Source: Dyadobacter pollutisoli
GTDB lineage: Bacteria > Bacteroidota > Bacteroidia > Cytophagales > Spirosomataceae
Reading direction: 5' to 3'
Length of the DNA: 64,000 nucleotides
Assembly (NCBI RefSeq): GCF_026625565.1
Contig: NZ_CP112998.1
Span: 3,040,501-3,104,500, forward strand
In this document: positions 9,829 to 19,684 of the stretch, piece after piece
Numbering within the stretch: the stretch's first letter is position 1
Layout of the letters: every line of letters starts with the position of its first letter
Program-made: the position numbers and the translations under genes
The notes under the pieces: model-generated
The model's input: only the letters and a program-made list of their open reading frames with translations
Told to the model about the DNA's origin: nothing
Databases searched by the model: none

Positions 9829-12800
9829 CTACCCGATAGCCTGCGTTTTTCTGATCAGTCCCAAATGAATGATCGCACCGGCATGTGCCTGATCCTTAGC
9901 GAGCACTTTTCTGAACAAATCGTCCGCCATCTGATAATTCTCCAAACCGAGATAGCCTAGCGCTTTGATATAGAGACAATGGATCTGGTTAAGCACGTTC
10001 AGGTCTGAATCAAAAATCAATAAATCCGGGAGGGATACCGCGAAATAGTCCAGTACGACCTGATCGTCCTGATGCGCGTCGCCATACCCGATCAGTTTTT
10101 TAAAAATTGCCACCGCCATCTCCGCCTGTCCGAGCTTCTTCCATGCAAGTCCCTGGTAGAATATTTTGTCGGGCTGCTGATCATTATAAAATATGGCTGC
10201 CGATGGTTCACTAATACCTCTCGTGGCCTTTTTAAAGCACACTGCTGCAATATCAGGCTCATTCAATGCTTCATAGGCACATCCCAACCAGTAGAAAATA
10301 TCATTCTCAGGCGCGTCCGGCAGCTTTCCCTCTCCCAGGTTGTGAGGTAACGTCTGAGCTGCTGTGAGTTGCGCTATCGCTTGCTGATAATTACCATTGG
10401 TCAGGTTTTCCTGCGCGAGACCTACCAATGCAAGTACGTACTGACCTGAAACTTTCCCTTCCCCACCCTCCCAAGGGTGAAATTTGCGGTTTTCAATGAG
10501 GTTTAATGCTGTGGCATGTTCTCCTGTCAAATTGCGTAACGCAGCGATTTCAAGATACAGGTCATCCCTTTTGGCGGCCGTATCAGCGTGCTGCATTAAA
10601 AAGCTCAGCCTCTCTTCCGGCGACTTGTTCAGCCGCAGATACAGCTGATTAACCTCCATCAATATACGCGCATCGTTGGGATCGAGGGCGAAAGCTTTTT
10701 CAAAATACGCCACTGCCAGCGACGCATCATTGCGTTTATTGAAAACAGCTATACCCAGGTTTCGCAATGCCGTGGGAAAGTCAGGATTGATCTTAATGGC
10801 TTGCTCCCACAACGTGATCGCCTCGGCATATTGCCGTTTGTCGTAAAACAGGTTCCCCAGATAATACGGCGCATAACCGTCCAACGGATTATTTTCAATG
10901 GCGGACCTTAAAACCAGAATGTCTTCCAGTTTATTCGGGAAACAATATTCCGGCTTCTGAGCTGCTGCTTTCGCAAGATAACCACTCGCCAGCTCGCCAT
11001 TGCCCATAGCTTTATGAATGTGTGCCAAATGGTAATACACCATTGGGTTGCCCGAGCCCGATTTTTCTGCAAGGGTTAGAAAGTCCAGCGCTTCCCCGTA
11101 TAAGCCCGCCCAGAAGTAATCCAATGCATACTCGATGTAGTTATTATCATCGTTTCTTGCCAGTTTTTCAATTTGAGAAAGGTCTTCGGCAGCACCATTC
11201 AAGGCCTGCTCGGTTTGAACAAGCTCGTACCTGGCAGCCAGATTAAACCCATCTCTGCGTATCGCTTCTTCACACACGGCAGCAGCCTCCCGGAAGCGTT
11301 CTAGTTTCCTTAAAATCGCCGATTTCACTACATATGCCTTGCTGCTGCGTGCATTACGATCAAGCGAAAAGCAAATGTGTTCCAGCGCAAGTTCATAGTC
11401 TCCCCGTTTCACATCTATCTGTGCAAGAGACAGATAAGCCGCATCCTGCCAGGCCGAAGACCAGGCCGCTTTGTAAAACGCCTTATAAGCATTGTCCGTT
11501 TTGTCTTGGAACAACAAACAAATACCCAGATTATAATAAGCCTCGCCGTCATAGGGATTTGGGTTGCGGCTGGTTGCGCTTTCAATCGCTTTTTGAAAAT
11601 ATACCTCACTCTTCGCGAACTGTCCTCTTCTGAGGTACCAGGCACCCAATGCATTGTTGTTTCGAATGTCGGAAGGATCGCGGCGAAGCGCCTCCTCATA
11701 ATAGGGTACCGGGCTGTAAGTAGCATGCCGGTATTGCTCCAAATGGTGACCAATAAGGAAAAGCTGCTCATTACTTTCTACCTCTGCCGGAGCAGCCGGG
11801 GCAGCTGCGGGACTGGGAACTTCGTTTTTACGGTTAACAGAAGGCTCAAAGCGGATTTTCTCTTTTCCTGACTGATCATAAACCGCCAGCGAAAGTTGGG
11901 CAGGATCAATGTGAGCGGGTAGGATTAATGTGTGTTCAAAGATCTGCTCTGGCGTGATATTGGTTTGGATTTCAAAAATAACCTCAGAACCCTGCGCCAA
12001 TTTAATGCGCAGATTTTCCTGATCGGACGTGACCAGTACCTGAATTTTGACCTCCGAAGCTTCGGTTTCCAGACTTATCAATATATCCTTCGTGGCGTTT
12101 TTGACCACTCCGAGTTCGTGATAAGGAAGAAAATACTGTGTAAATGACTTTTCTTCATTAGGCATCAGCCATGTAAAATCAGGCTGATTGTCGGTAAACA
12201 TGCCGGTCATAAGCTCAATGTAAGGCCCGTCCTCATCGGTAAGGTTGCGGTCCCACGCCTGCCCGAAATCACCGTGGCCCCATGTCCATTGCTTTTTCCC
12301 CGGCGATACATGGTGGTTGGCAACGTGCAGCAACCCGGCCCTGGCATCGTGCTCATAACCTCCTACAAAATCATAGTCGGAATTAATGGCCATGTAGGAG
12401 GTAGGCACCGGTATGTTTTTGTACCGCGAAATATCAGTACCGGGAGAATAATCCACTTTATAGTAGGTACCGGTGGCTATCGGGAAAGTGGACACATCCC
12501 TTTTTCCATGATCAAAAACGGCATTGACGTCGGACGGGAACACAGACTGATAGTCGTCATTCACTTTCACGGCCGGATTTGCCCACCATAAAAATGTCTG
12601 TGGCAGCGTGCTGCGATTGTAAAGCTGGGCTTTGATTTCCAGGTAGGCATGATTGGGATATAGTGTAAAACCAGCCATTCCTTTTGTCCTGAACATCTTC
12701 TCGATCTCATTCACCCAAACCGTTTTACTGCCGTCAGCATTCTCTTCAATGCGGTAATCCACGTTTTCAAAAGTGGACGGACGGTGGTGCTGCGGCCAGT

Positions 12801-13152
12801 TGAACTCGATGCCGCCGGAAATCCACGGCCCCGTAAGACCTACTAAAGCTGGCTTGATTACCTGATTATAATAAACAAAATGCCTTTGTTTGAGTTTGTC
12901 ATAAGCCATCTGAACACGACCACCCAGCTCGGGCAAGATCATGATTTTCAGATACTTGTTTTCAAGAAAAAGACCGGTATACTCCTTTTCAATTTTGGTA
13001 TCAGATATTTTTTCGATCACCGGATTCGGGTAAACCACGCCGCTGCTTCCCTGGTATACTCTTTTCTCAAAAAACATGGGATTTTTCTCAGGCTCACCAA
13101 CCTCATAAGTAGGAATGGTGACTTTTGCCTCCCAAATCTCGACGTTATTCAT
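9829..13152 (-). CDS. DUF5107 domain protein with long TPR array
   Basis: This 1107-residue cytoplasmic protein has no signal peptide. Residues about 40-350 match the DUF5107 type: ILPELGGRVQMAYDK, WISGGIEFNWPQHHRPST and WTWGHGDFGQAWDRN, a fold related to mutarotase-like beta-sandwiches. A second beta domain and a Pro/Ala linker (near 455) lead into about 600 residues of tetratricopeptide repeats, with patterns such as PSDIRNNNALGAWYLRRGQF and PDFPTALRNLGIAVFNKR. It is the last gene of a two-gene unit with a sugar transporter 16 bases upstream. The mutarotase-like fold suggests a carbohydrate substrate, but its reaction is unknown. Confidence 0.85.
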   Translation of the reverse strand: MNNVEIWEAKVTIPTYEVGEPEKNPMFFEKRVYQGSSGVVYPNPVIEKISDTKIEKEYTGLFLENKYLKIMILPELGGRVQMAYDKLKQRHFVYYNQVIKPALVGLTGPWISGGIEFNWPQHHRPSTFENVDYRIEENADGSKTVWVNEIEKMFRTKGMAGFTLYPNHAYLEIKAQLYNRSTLPQTFLWWANPAVKVNDDYQSVFPSDVNAVFDHGKRDVSTFPIATGTYYKVDYSPGTDISRYKNIPVPTSYMAINSDYDFVGGYEHDARAGLLHVANHHVSPGKKQWTWGHGDFGQAWDRNLTDEDGPYIELMTGMFTDNQPDFTWLMPNEEKSFTQYFLPYHELGVVKNATKDILISLETEASEVKIQVLVTSDQENLRIKLAQGSEVIFEIQTNITPEQIFEHTLILPAHIDPAQLSLAVYDQSGKEKIRFEPSVNRKNEVPSPAAAPAAPAEVESNEQLFLIGHHLEQYRHATYSPVPYYEEALRRDPSDIRNNNALGAWYLRRGQFAKSEVYFQKAIESATSRNPNPYDGEAYYNLGICLLFQDKTDNAYKAFYKAAWSSAWQDAAYLSLAQIDVKRGDYELALEHICFSLDRNARSSKAYVVKSAILRKLERFREAAAVCEEAIRRDGFNLAARYELVQTEQALNGAAEDLSQIEKLARNDDNNYIEYALDYFWAGLYGEALDFLTLAEKSGSGNPMVYYHLAHIHKAMGNGELASGYLAKAAAQKPEYCFPNKLEDILVLRSAIENNPLDGYAPYYLGNLFYDKRQYAEAITLWEQAIKINPDFPTALRNLGIAVFNKRNDASLAVAYFEKAFALDPNDARILMEVNQLYLRLNKSPEERLSFLMQHADTAAKRDDLYLEIAALRNLTGEHATALNLIENRKFHPWEGGEGKVSGQYVLALVGLAQENLTNGNYQQAIAQLTAAQTLPHNLGEGKLPDAPENDIFYWLGCAYEALNEPDIAAVCFKKATRGISEPSAAIFYNDQQPDKIFYQGLAWKKLGQAEMAVAIFKKLIGYGDAHQDDQVVLDYFAVSLPDLLIFDSDLNVLNQIHCLYIKALGYLGLENYQMADDLFRKVLAKDQAHAGAIIHLGLIRKTQAIG

Positions 13153-13168
13153 TACCGTGATAATTTGA

Positions 13169-14545
13169 TTAATGTTTGATATAACTTTCTTCCAGATTCT
13201 CCAATGTCTGCCCTTTTGTCTCGGTTACTTTCGCTTTGATGAACACAAAACCAAGGAGGCAAATGGCGGCGTAGAGATAAAAAGGCCCGTATGCGCCCAG
13301 AGTTTTTGCAAGTACAGGAAATGTAAAAACCAGCACGAAATAAGCGCCCCAGAGAGATACTGTCGCAATGGAAATACCGACGCCTCTAATGCTGTTCGGA
13401 AATATTTCGGTGATCAAAACCCAGGTCACAGGCGCCAGTGAGGTGGCATACAAAGCGATTGCCGCCAGGACCAGTAGCGATACAATGCCCGCTGATGCGC
13501 CGTTTTGCAAAACAAATGCGAGAACCAGATAAGTGACCGCAAGCCCGAGCGAACCGATGAGCATGAGCGGCCGCCTGCCCAATTTATCCACCTGCCACAT
13601 GGCTACAAGGGTAAAAACAAGGTTTACGACACCAATGGCCACCGTTTCAAAAAGCTGACGATCCAGGTCCGCGCCAACGGATTCGAATATGGTGGAGGTA
13701 TAATTGAAGACCACATTAATCCCGCACAGCTGCTGGAATACTGCCAGCGTGATCCCCACGAGCAACGCAGGTCTTACAGTTTTTTGAAATACATCGGCAT
13801 AAGAAGCTTTCGGCGCCGCTACCAATGTTTTTTGGATCGCTGCCTGGGTCATTTCAACAAAATGTTCATTGCCAATTTTCGCCAGTACCCGGTTCGCTTT
13901 TTCATGCTGACCCGCCTTCATAAGCCAGCGAGGACTTTCAGGAAGCCATATGACTCCGATCAGAAACAGAACGGCAGGTACAGCGCCCAGGCCAAACATC
14001 CAGCGCCAGGCATCGGGCCCGGTGTCGGCCAGCATATAATTGATCAAATTGGTAATCAGAATCCCGAAAACAATCGTCAGCTGATTAATGGATACATTAC
14101 GGCCGCGCATCTCCGCAGGCGATACCTCCGCAATGTACATGGGACTGAGCATGGACGCCATCCCCACGCCTATACCCGCTGCGAACCGCATGATAATGAA
14201 CACCGACAGATTGCCGGACAAAGCCATACCAATGGACGACAGCGCAAATATCGCTGCCGCGAGTACCAGTCCTGGTTTGCGGCCATACAGGTCCGCCATT
14301 TTACCCGCAACCATGCAGCCCAGCATACAACCCAGTGCGAGTGAGCCGGTCAGAAAACCCTCCCACCATACATCAAGCAGAAATTCGGCTCTGAGAAATG
14401 GCAGCGCACCGGAGATTACAGCGAAGTCAAATCCAAAAAGATAGCCCCCCAGTGCGGAAATAAGCGAAATGCCCAAAACGTAACCACCATTGTATTGTAT
14501 TGGCTTGTCGATCATATCAGTTTTTATAAACGCATTAATATGCAA
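13169..14545 (-). CDS. Sugar porter family MFS transporter (XylE-like)
   Basis: The 458-residue membrane protein has about twelve hydrophobic segments and the sugar-porter signatures: GRKPGL after TM2, EVSPAEMRGR after TM4, PESPRWL before the central loop, and GRRPLM after TM8. It should import a monosaccharide, probably with protons, across the inner membrane. The start may instead be the internal Met at 14515 (MIDKPIQ); both fit before TM1. It is co-directional with the DUF5107-TPR gene (16-base gap) and divergent from a GH2 enzyme. This suggests import of sugars released in the periplasm. Confidence 0.92.
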   Translation of the reverse strand: MHINAFIKTDMIDKPIQYNGGYVLGISLISALGGYLFGFDFAVISGALPFLRAEFLLDVWWEGFLTGSLALGCMLGCMVAGKMADLYGRKPGLVLAAAIFALSSIGMALSGNLSVFIIMRFAAGIGVGMASMLSPMYIAEVSPAEMRGRNVSINQLTIVFGILITNLINYMLADTGPDAWRWMFGLGAVPAVLFLIGVIWLPESPRWLMKAGQHEKANRVLAKIGNEHFVEMTQAAIQKTLVAAPKASYADVFQKTVRPALLVGITLAVFQQLCGINVVFNYTSTIFESVGADLDRQLFETVAIGVVNLVFTLVAMWQVDKLGRRPLMLIGSLGLAVTYLVLAFVLQNGASAGIVSLLVLAAIALYATSLAPVTWVLITEIFPNSIRGVGISIATVSLWGAYFVLVFTFPVLAKTLGAYGPFYLYAAICLLGFVFIKAKVTETKGQTLENLEESYIKH

Positions 14546-14729
14546 AAATGCCCTTTTGATTTGAATTACAGAATGGACTAACTTATCGAAATGATGAACT
14601 ATACTCCTATGGCTTTAACTCCATTTAATATTGGAATAAAACAGAATAATCCATGAAATTCCGATTGCTATCCATTGAGTGCGGACGGAAAATGTAAGTA
14701 CTTGCGCTTTTAACCGTATTTGATTTTTT

Positions 14730-17561
14730 ATGCAACGACTAAGTACATTATCGCTTTTGACTGGCCTGCTTTTTCTGATCATTACCGGACATTTCAGTTC
14801 ATCAGCCCAATCTACCATTTCTTTGCAGGGCGACTGGGCGCTTCTTTTGGATCCGACTGACAAAGGTGTGCGTAGCCACTACTGGAATGCAGCTTATCCT
14901 GACAAAGTAAAATTGCCCGGATCGCTTACGTCCAACGGTATTGGAGATACGATCAGCGTGAATACACCCTGGACGGGCGATTTGATAGATAGTACTTTTT
15001 TCAGATCGGACAAATATAAAACTTATAGAGAAGGACATGTAAAAGTGCCGTTTTGGCTGAATCCGACGCGATACTACGTCGGCCCCGCATGGTACAAACG
15101 AAGCATCGACGTCCCTGAAAAATGGTTAAAACAAAAGATCACGCTTAATCTCGAAAGGTGCCACTGGGAAACGTCAGTATACATTAATGGTACATTCTGC
15201 GGAGCAAGAAATAGCCTGGTAGCGCCGCACCGGTTTGATGTTACGCCTTATTTAAAGGCAGGACGCAATTCCATAGTGATCAGGGTTGATAACAGAATTA
15301 AAATAAATGTTGGCCCGAATTCTCACAGCGTATCCGACCACACCCAGACCAACTGGAATGGATTGATAGGCGGTATGTCTTTGCAGGTATCTGATCGTAC
15401 CTATATTGACGACGTTCAGATCCATTCCGACATTGCGGCTGGCAAAGTGAACACGATCATTAAAGTTCGTCAGGACCGAAACCGGGTTTTTGAAGGTACT
15501 CTTGCCATTAAAGTGGGCGAAAACGGTAAAATCGTTGAGTTTCCGGTGCGGCTGACCAATGACACCACCACGCTTTTCGCTAGTTACAAGATTGACAATG
15601 CAAAACTCTGGGACGAATTTTCGCCGAATCTATATACGATGTCTGTTCAACTTAAAAGTAAGGATGGACAACTTGTTTCGGATCAGCAGCATACTTTCGG
15701 TTTGCGGGAACTTGGTAAAAAAGACACGCGGATAACAGTGAATGGCAGGCCAGTTTTCCTGAGAGGTGACGTCGATTGTGCCGCATTCCCATTGACCGGC
15801 TTCCCTCCGACTTCTGAGCAGGAATGGGAAACGATCATGAAAACTGCAAAAGATTATGGCCTCAATCACCTCAGGTTTCACTCCTGGTGCCCTCCTGACG
15901 CAGCATTCAGAGTGGCGGACAGGCTTGGATTGTATCTGTATGTAGAAGCGCCACTGTGGGCTAACCAGGGAAGTGCCGTCGGAACGGACGGTATCATTGA
16001 TCGATTTATCTACGACGAATCTCTGCGGATCATCGCAGAATATGGCAATCACCCGTCATTTTGCTTTATGTCCTATGGTAACGAGCCTGCGGGTGCTGAT
16101 CAGGAGGCATTTCTGGGCAGGTATGTGAATTTTTTCAAACAATATGACAGCCGGAGACTATATACCAGCGCCGCCGGGTGGCCTTCTATTCCCGAAAATG
16201 ATTTTGACATTCATTCTGATGCGCGGATCCAGCGGTGGGGAGAAGAGCTAACCAGCATTATCAACAAAGGAACTCCGAATACGGCTTACGACTGGCGGGA
16301 GATCATAAAATCGCACCACCGGCCTTACGTCAGCCATGAAATCGGGCAATGGTGTGCATATCCGAATTTCGACGAGATCGCAAAATACACTGGGGTAACG
16401 AGGGCAGGGAATTTTGAGATTTTTAAAGAAAGTCTGCAAAAGAATGGAATGGGAAACCTGGCGAAACCCTTTTTGATGTCATCAGGCAAGCTGCAAGCAC
16501 TTTGTTATAAAGCTGACATCGAGGCTGCGCTACGCACGCCAGGCTTTGCAGGGTTTCAACTTTTGGGCTTACACGATTTCCCAGGCCAGGGAACTGCATT
16601 GGTGGGCGTATTGGATGCATTTTGGCAGTCCAAAGGATACATTACCCCGGAAGAATACAGGACTTTTTGCAACGAAACTGTCCTGCTGGCCAAAATGAAC
16701 AAGTTGCTCTTCACATCGTCCGACACATTCAAAGCAGATCTCGAAATTGCTCATTTCGGAGCGAACCAATTGACGAATCAGACTTTAATTTGGAGCATTA
16801 TAGACGAAACCGGCAAAACGCAAAAGAGTGGCGAGATTCGGAAAGACCGTGTGCTGATCGATAATGCGCAGTCCATTGGCTCGATTACGTTTCCATTGGC
16901 CAATTTCAAGCGTGCACAACGACTTACCTTGAAAATTCAATTAAAAGGCACATCCATTTACAACAGCTGGAATGTCTGGGTGTACCCGGACAAAGTGGCT
17001 GAAAACACGGACAAGGTACTGGTGGTCAAATCGCTAACCCGTGAAGTGCTGGATCAGATCAAAAATGGCGCAACAGTGTATTTCGAAGCATTTGGAAAGG
17101 TAAAAAAAGAGCAAGGTGGCGACATTAAGATTGGCTTTTCAAGCATTTTCTGGAACACATCCTGGACAAAAGGGCAAGGCCCCCACACATTGGGCTTGCT
17201 GCTTGATCCCAAGCATCCATTGTTTGGAAACTTCCCGACCGACTTCCACAGCGACTATCAATGGCAGGAAATCGTAAGCCATTCTCAGGCAATGATGTTA
17301 GGCGAATTTGACCCGAATTTAAAACCGTTGATTCAACCGATAGATACCTGGTTTGAGAACAGAAAACTGGGGCTGTTATTTGAGGCAAAAATGGGCAATG
17401 GAAAGTTATTGATTTGCAGCGCAGACCTGGAATCCGATCTTGGTGAAAGACATTCAGCGCGGCAGCTGCGATACAGTTTGTTTAACTATTTGAACAGCAA
17501 AAAATTCAACCCATCAGTAGAAATTTCAGAGTCTGATATTGACAAGGTTTTTATTAAATAA
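14730..17561 (+). CDS. Secreted glycoside hydrolase family 2 enzyme
   Basis: This 943-residue protein has a signal peptide (about 1-26, ending SSAQ). It then has the GH2 layout: N-terminal sugar-binding jelly roll (WYKRSIDVPEKW, LNLERCHWETSVYINGTFCG), an Ig-like domain, and a TIM barrel starting near residue 335 (FLRGDVDCAAFPLTGFPP). The acid/base glutamate is E452 in SYGNEP and the nucleophile is E537 in SHEIGQW. About 250 extra C-terminal residues follow. Exact substrate (beta-galactoside, glucuronide or mannoside) cannot be fixed from sequence. The neighbouring sugar porter, aldose epimerase and SusCD pair place it in a glycan-degrading locus, probably acting in the periplasm. The last bases converge on an AraC gene with a 7-base gap. 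Confidence 0.9.
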   Translation: MQRLSTLSLLTGLLFLIITGHFSSSAQSTISLQGDWALLLDPTDKGVRSHYWNAAYPDKVKLPGSLTSNGIGDTISVNTPWTGDLIDSTFFRSDKYKTYREGHVKVPFWLNPTRYYVGPAWYKRSIDVPEKWLKQKITLNLERCHWETSVYINGTFCGARNSLVAPHRFDVTPYLKAGRNSIVIRVDNRIKINVGPNSHSVSDHTQTNWNGLIGGMSLQVSDRTYIDDVQIHSDIAAGKVNTIIKVRQDRNRVFEGTLAIKVGENGKIVEFPVRLTNDTTTLFASYKIDNAKLWDEFSPNLYTMSVQLKSKDGQLVSDQQHTFGLRELGKKDTRITVNGRPVFLRGDVDCAAFPLTGFPPTSEQEWETIMKTAKDYGLNHLRFHSWCPPDAAFRVADRLGLYLYVEAPLWANQGSAVGTDGIIDRFIYDESLRIIAEYGNHPSFCFMSYGNEPAGADQEAFLGRYVNFFKQYDSRRLYTSAAGWPSIPENDFDIHSDARIQRWGEELTSIINKGTPNTAYDWREIIKSHHRPYVSHEIGQWCAYPNFDEIAKYTGVTRAGNFEIFKESLQKNGMGNLAKPFLMSSGKLQALCYKADIEAALRTPGFAGFQLLGLHDFPGQGTALVGVLDAFWQSKGYITPEEYRTFCNETVLLAKMNKLLFTSSDTFKADLEIAHFGANQLTNQTLIWSIIDETGKTQKSGEIRKDRVLIDNAQSIGSITFPLANFKRAQRLTLKIQLKGTSIYNSWNVWVYPDKVAENTDKVLVVKSLTREVLDQIKNGATVYFEAFGKVKKEQGGDIKIGFSSIFWNTSWTKGQGPHTLGLLLDPKHPLFGNFPTDFHSDYQWQEIVSHSQAMMLGEFDPNLKPLIQPIDTWFENRKLGLLFEAKMGNGKLLICSADLESDLGERHSARQLRYSLFNYLNSKKFNPSVEISESDIDKVFIK

Positions 17562-17568
17562 AGAACTT

Positions 17569-18498
17569 TTATACCTGTCGCGCAGCAAAATTATCTTCGA
17601 TCAGTAACCGTTTCTTTCTGTATTCAATCGGCGGGCATTCCATAATGTTCCTGAAAAGCCGGGAAAAATAGTATTGATCACTGATCCCGACTTTCTGCGC
17701 GATTTCACCAATCCGTAGATCTGTAAATTGCAGGTACTGACATGCTTTCTGAATTTTCAAATGATTGAAATATTCAATCGGAGCGTAACCTGTTTTTTTC
17801 TTAAAAAGCGCGGAATAGTGGGATGGCGAAATGTTGACATAGGCAGCAAAATCATCCAGTTTTAAAGTAGCATCGAGATGCTCCTGCATGTAATCAATGG
17901 TCTTGCTGATGGCGTCCTTGTCAATCGTTTTCCTTGTCAAAGTAAACTTATCACTCTGAATAAATGACACCAGGAACCGCCAGAGCGTCATGTTCACATA
18001 AATAAGATTGTCCAGCCCATATCCTTTTTCCAGCGCGTAGTACATATCATCAAACAACCGGACGCGCTCTTCATCATAAGGCACCGCATTGATATGGCTC
18101 TTCCCCGAATCCATCATCAATTTGGCAATCGCAGTCGCTTGCTCGCCCTTAATATGCATCCAGAAAATACTCCACGGGTGTGCCTCATCGGCTCCATACC
18201 GGTGAGGTGTCCCGGTCGGGATGATCAGAAATTCTCCGGTACTAATGGGCACAATCCCCTTATCCGGCATTTGCGCCCAGCCTTTTCCGTCTACACAGTA
18301 AATAAGGATGTTTTCAGGGACACCGTCCAGGCGCTGTCGGTAGTGAAACTGGGCTTTTGGATAAAATCCCATATCGGTGACGAACATGGCATTAATCGGT
18401 GCGGTTTCCGAGCAAATGTCAACCACACTTTTCGGTAGCACAATGGCTTGCTGGCCCGCAAATCCGTCTCTTTTCCTGGAAACAACAGTCTCACTCAT
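17569..18498 (-). CDS. AraC family transcriptional regulator
   Basis: The 309-residue protein has an N-terminal AraC-type ligand-binding cupin (IPISTGEFLIIPTGTPHRYG) and a C-terminal AraC HTH pair (LDDFAAYVNISPSHYSALFK, IGEIAQKVGISDQYYFSRLF). It lies between the GH2 gene and the aldose epimerase and is divergent from the latter across 124 bases. That gap probably carries its operator and the promoter of galM. Likely role: sugar-responsive activator of this glycan locus. Confidence 0.9.
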   Translation of the reverse strand: MSETVVSRKRDGFAGQQAIVLPKSVVDICSETAPINAMFVTDMGFYPKAQFHYRQRLDGVPENILIYCVDGKGWAQMPDKGIVPISTGEFLIIPTGTPHRYGADEAHPWSIFWMHIKGEQATAIAKLMMDSGKSHINAVPYDEERVRLFDDMYYALEKGYGLDNLIYVNMTLWRFLVSFIQSDKFTLTRKTIDKDAISKTIDYMQEHLDATLKLDDFAAYVNISPSHYSALFKKKTGYAPIEYFNHLKIQKACQYLQFTDLRIGEIAQKVGISDQYYFSRLFRNIMECPPIEYRKKRLLIEDNFAARQV

Positions 18499-18590
18499 AA
18501 CGCGTCCTTTTCAACAAACCTAAATAATAAATTCATAATATTGTCTATCATAAATAAATTTTAGTGAAATTCCCCTCAGCTTAATTACAA

Positions 18591-18598
18591 TACATTTG
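18591..18598 (+). promoter_or_regulatory. Candidate Bacteroidota -7 box for galM
   Basis: The octamer tacatttg matches the Bacteroidota sigma factor -7 consensus TAnnTTTG exactly and lies 25 bases upstream of the galM start codon, leaving a short leader. No clear TTG -33 box is found at the expected distance, so this is a partial match. An AraC-type activator is encoded divergently from this gap and could compensate for the weak upstream box. Confidence 0.35.
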
Positions 18599-18622
18599 TA
18601 ATGCACAAACGGCTCACTATTC

Positions 18623-19663
18623 ATGTCAAAATATACATTCGGAACATTGCCTGATGGGAATGAAGTTTCGCTTTTCTTGTTGAAAAACAGCCGGGGCTAT
18701 ACGGCAGAAATACTGAACTATGGCGGAACAATACGATCATTGAATGTCCCCGACCGGAATGGAAAGATCATCGATGTGGTGCTGGGTTTTGAATTGCTCG
18801 AAGAATATGTAGCTGACCAAACTTACATAGGTGCATTGGTCGGCCGGTATGCGAACCGAATTGCAAATGGAACCATTGAAATTGGCGGCGAACATTTTCA
18901 GCTGTCGATAAATAATGGTAAAAACTGCCTGCATGGTGGGTTTAACGGATTCAATAAAAAACTGTGGGAAGTGACAGGTCATACCACCAATTCATTACAA
19001 CTGAGTTATACCAGTCCGGACGGAGAAGAAGGATTTCCGGGAAATCTGACTGTCAAAGTAGCTTACACCTTGACCGAAAAAAATGAATTAAAAATTGAAT
19101 ATCGCTCTACTACCGACAAACCAACACACATTAATTTCACACAGCACAGTTATTTCAATCTTTCGCCCGCGTCGGATATGACGATAGCAAACCATTTTCT
19201 GCAAATACACAGCGACAGCTACCTTCCAAATAACGAGCAGTCACTCCCGACCGGAAGCTTTGAAACTGTATCGCAAACACCTTTTTCTTTTGTTGAATTG
19301 ACAAAAATAGGCGACGCACTGGCAAGTAATGACATTCAAATGAAGATTGATGCGGGTATCAATCACAGCTATGTGTTAAAGACCCAAAATTCAAACGTGC
19401 TCAAACACGCTGTACGACTGGTTTCTGGGGAAAGCGGGATCACGATGGATACATTCACTACCGAGCCAGGGATTCATATTTATTGTGCCAATTATTTTGA
19501 CGGGCAAGTAGTCGGAAAATCCGGGAAGCCTTATGCCAAATATGCAGGTATATGCCTCGAAACACAGCACTTTGCCGATTCGCCGCATCAGCCTCATTTT
19601 CCTTCAACATTACTTTTGCCCGGTCAGGAATTCACTTCGACAACATTGTATGCTTTCAGGTAA
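18623..19663 (+). CDS. galM: Aldose 1-epimerase (galactose mutarotase)
   Basis: The 346-residue protein has the GalM motifs: GRYANRIANG near residue 73, NFTQHSYFNL with the general acid H175, TTEPGIHIYCANYFDG, and CLETQHFADSPHQ with the general base E313. The final PSTLLLPGQEF is typical. It interconverts alpha and beta anomers of aldoses. No signal peptide is present, so it acts in the cytoplasm. It fits downstream of GH2 hydrolysis and sugar import in this locus. It converges with the VCBS/ASPIC lipoprotein gene, 21 bases away. Confidence 0.94.
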   Translation: MSKYTFGTLPDGNEVSLFLLKNSRGYTAEILNYGGTIRSLNVPDRNGKIIDVVLGFELLEEYVADQTYIGALVGRYANRIANGTIEIGGEHFQLSINNGKNCLHGGFNGFNKKLWEVTGHTTNSLQLSYTSPDGEEGFPGNLTVKVAYTLTEKNELKIEYRSTTDKPTHINFTQHSYFNLSPASDMTIANHFLQIHSDSYLPNNEQSLPTGSFETVSQTPFSFVELTKIGDALASNDIQMKIDAGINHSYVLKTQNSNVLKHAVRLVSGESGITMDTFTTEPGIHIYCANYFDGQVVGKSGKPYAKYAGICLETQHFADSPHQPHFPSTLLLPGQEFTSTTLYAFR

Positions 19664-19684
19664 AATCTCGCAGAAATCCCAGTA

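Noticed and set aside
13505..14344. 279-residue plus-strand open frame
   Set aside because: Antisense to the sugar porter; unusually rich in His, Arg and Gln, as expected from reversed membrane-protein codons.
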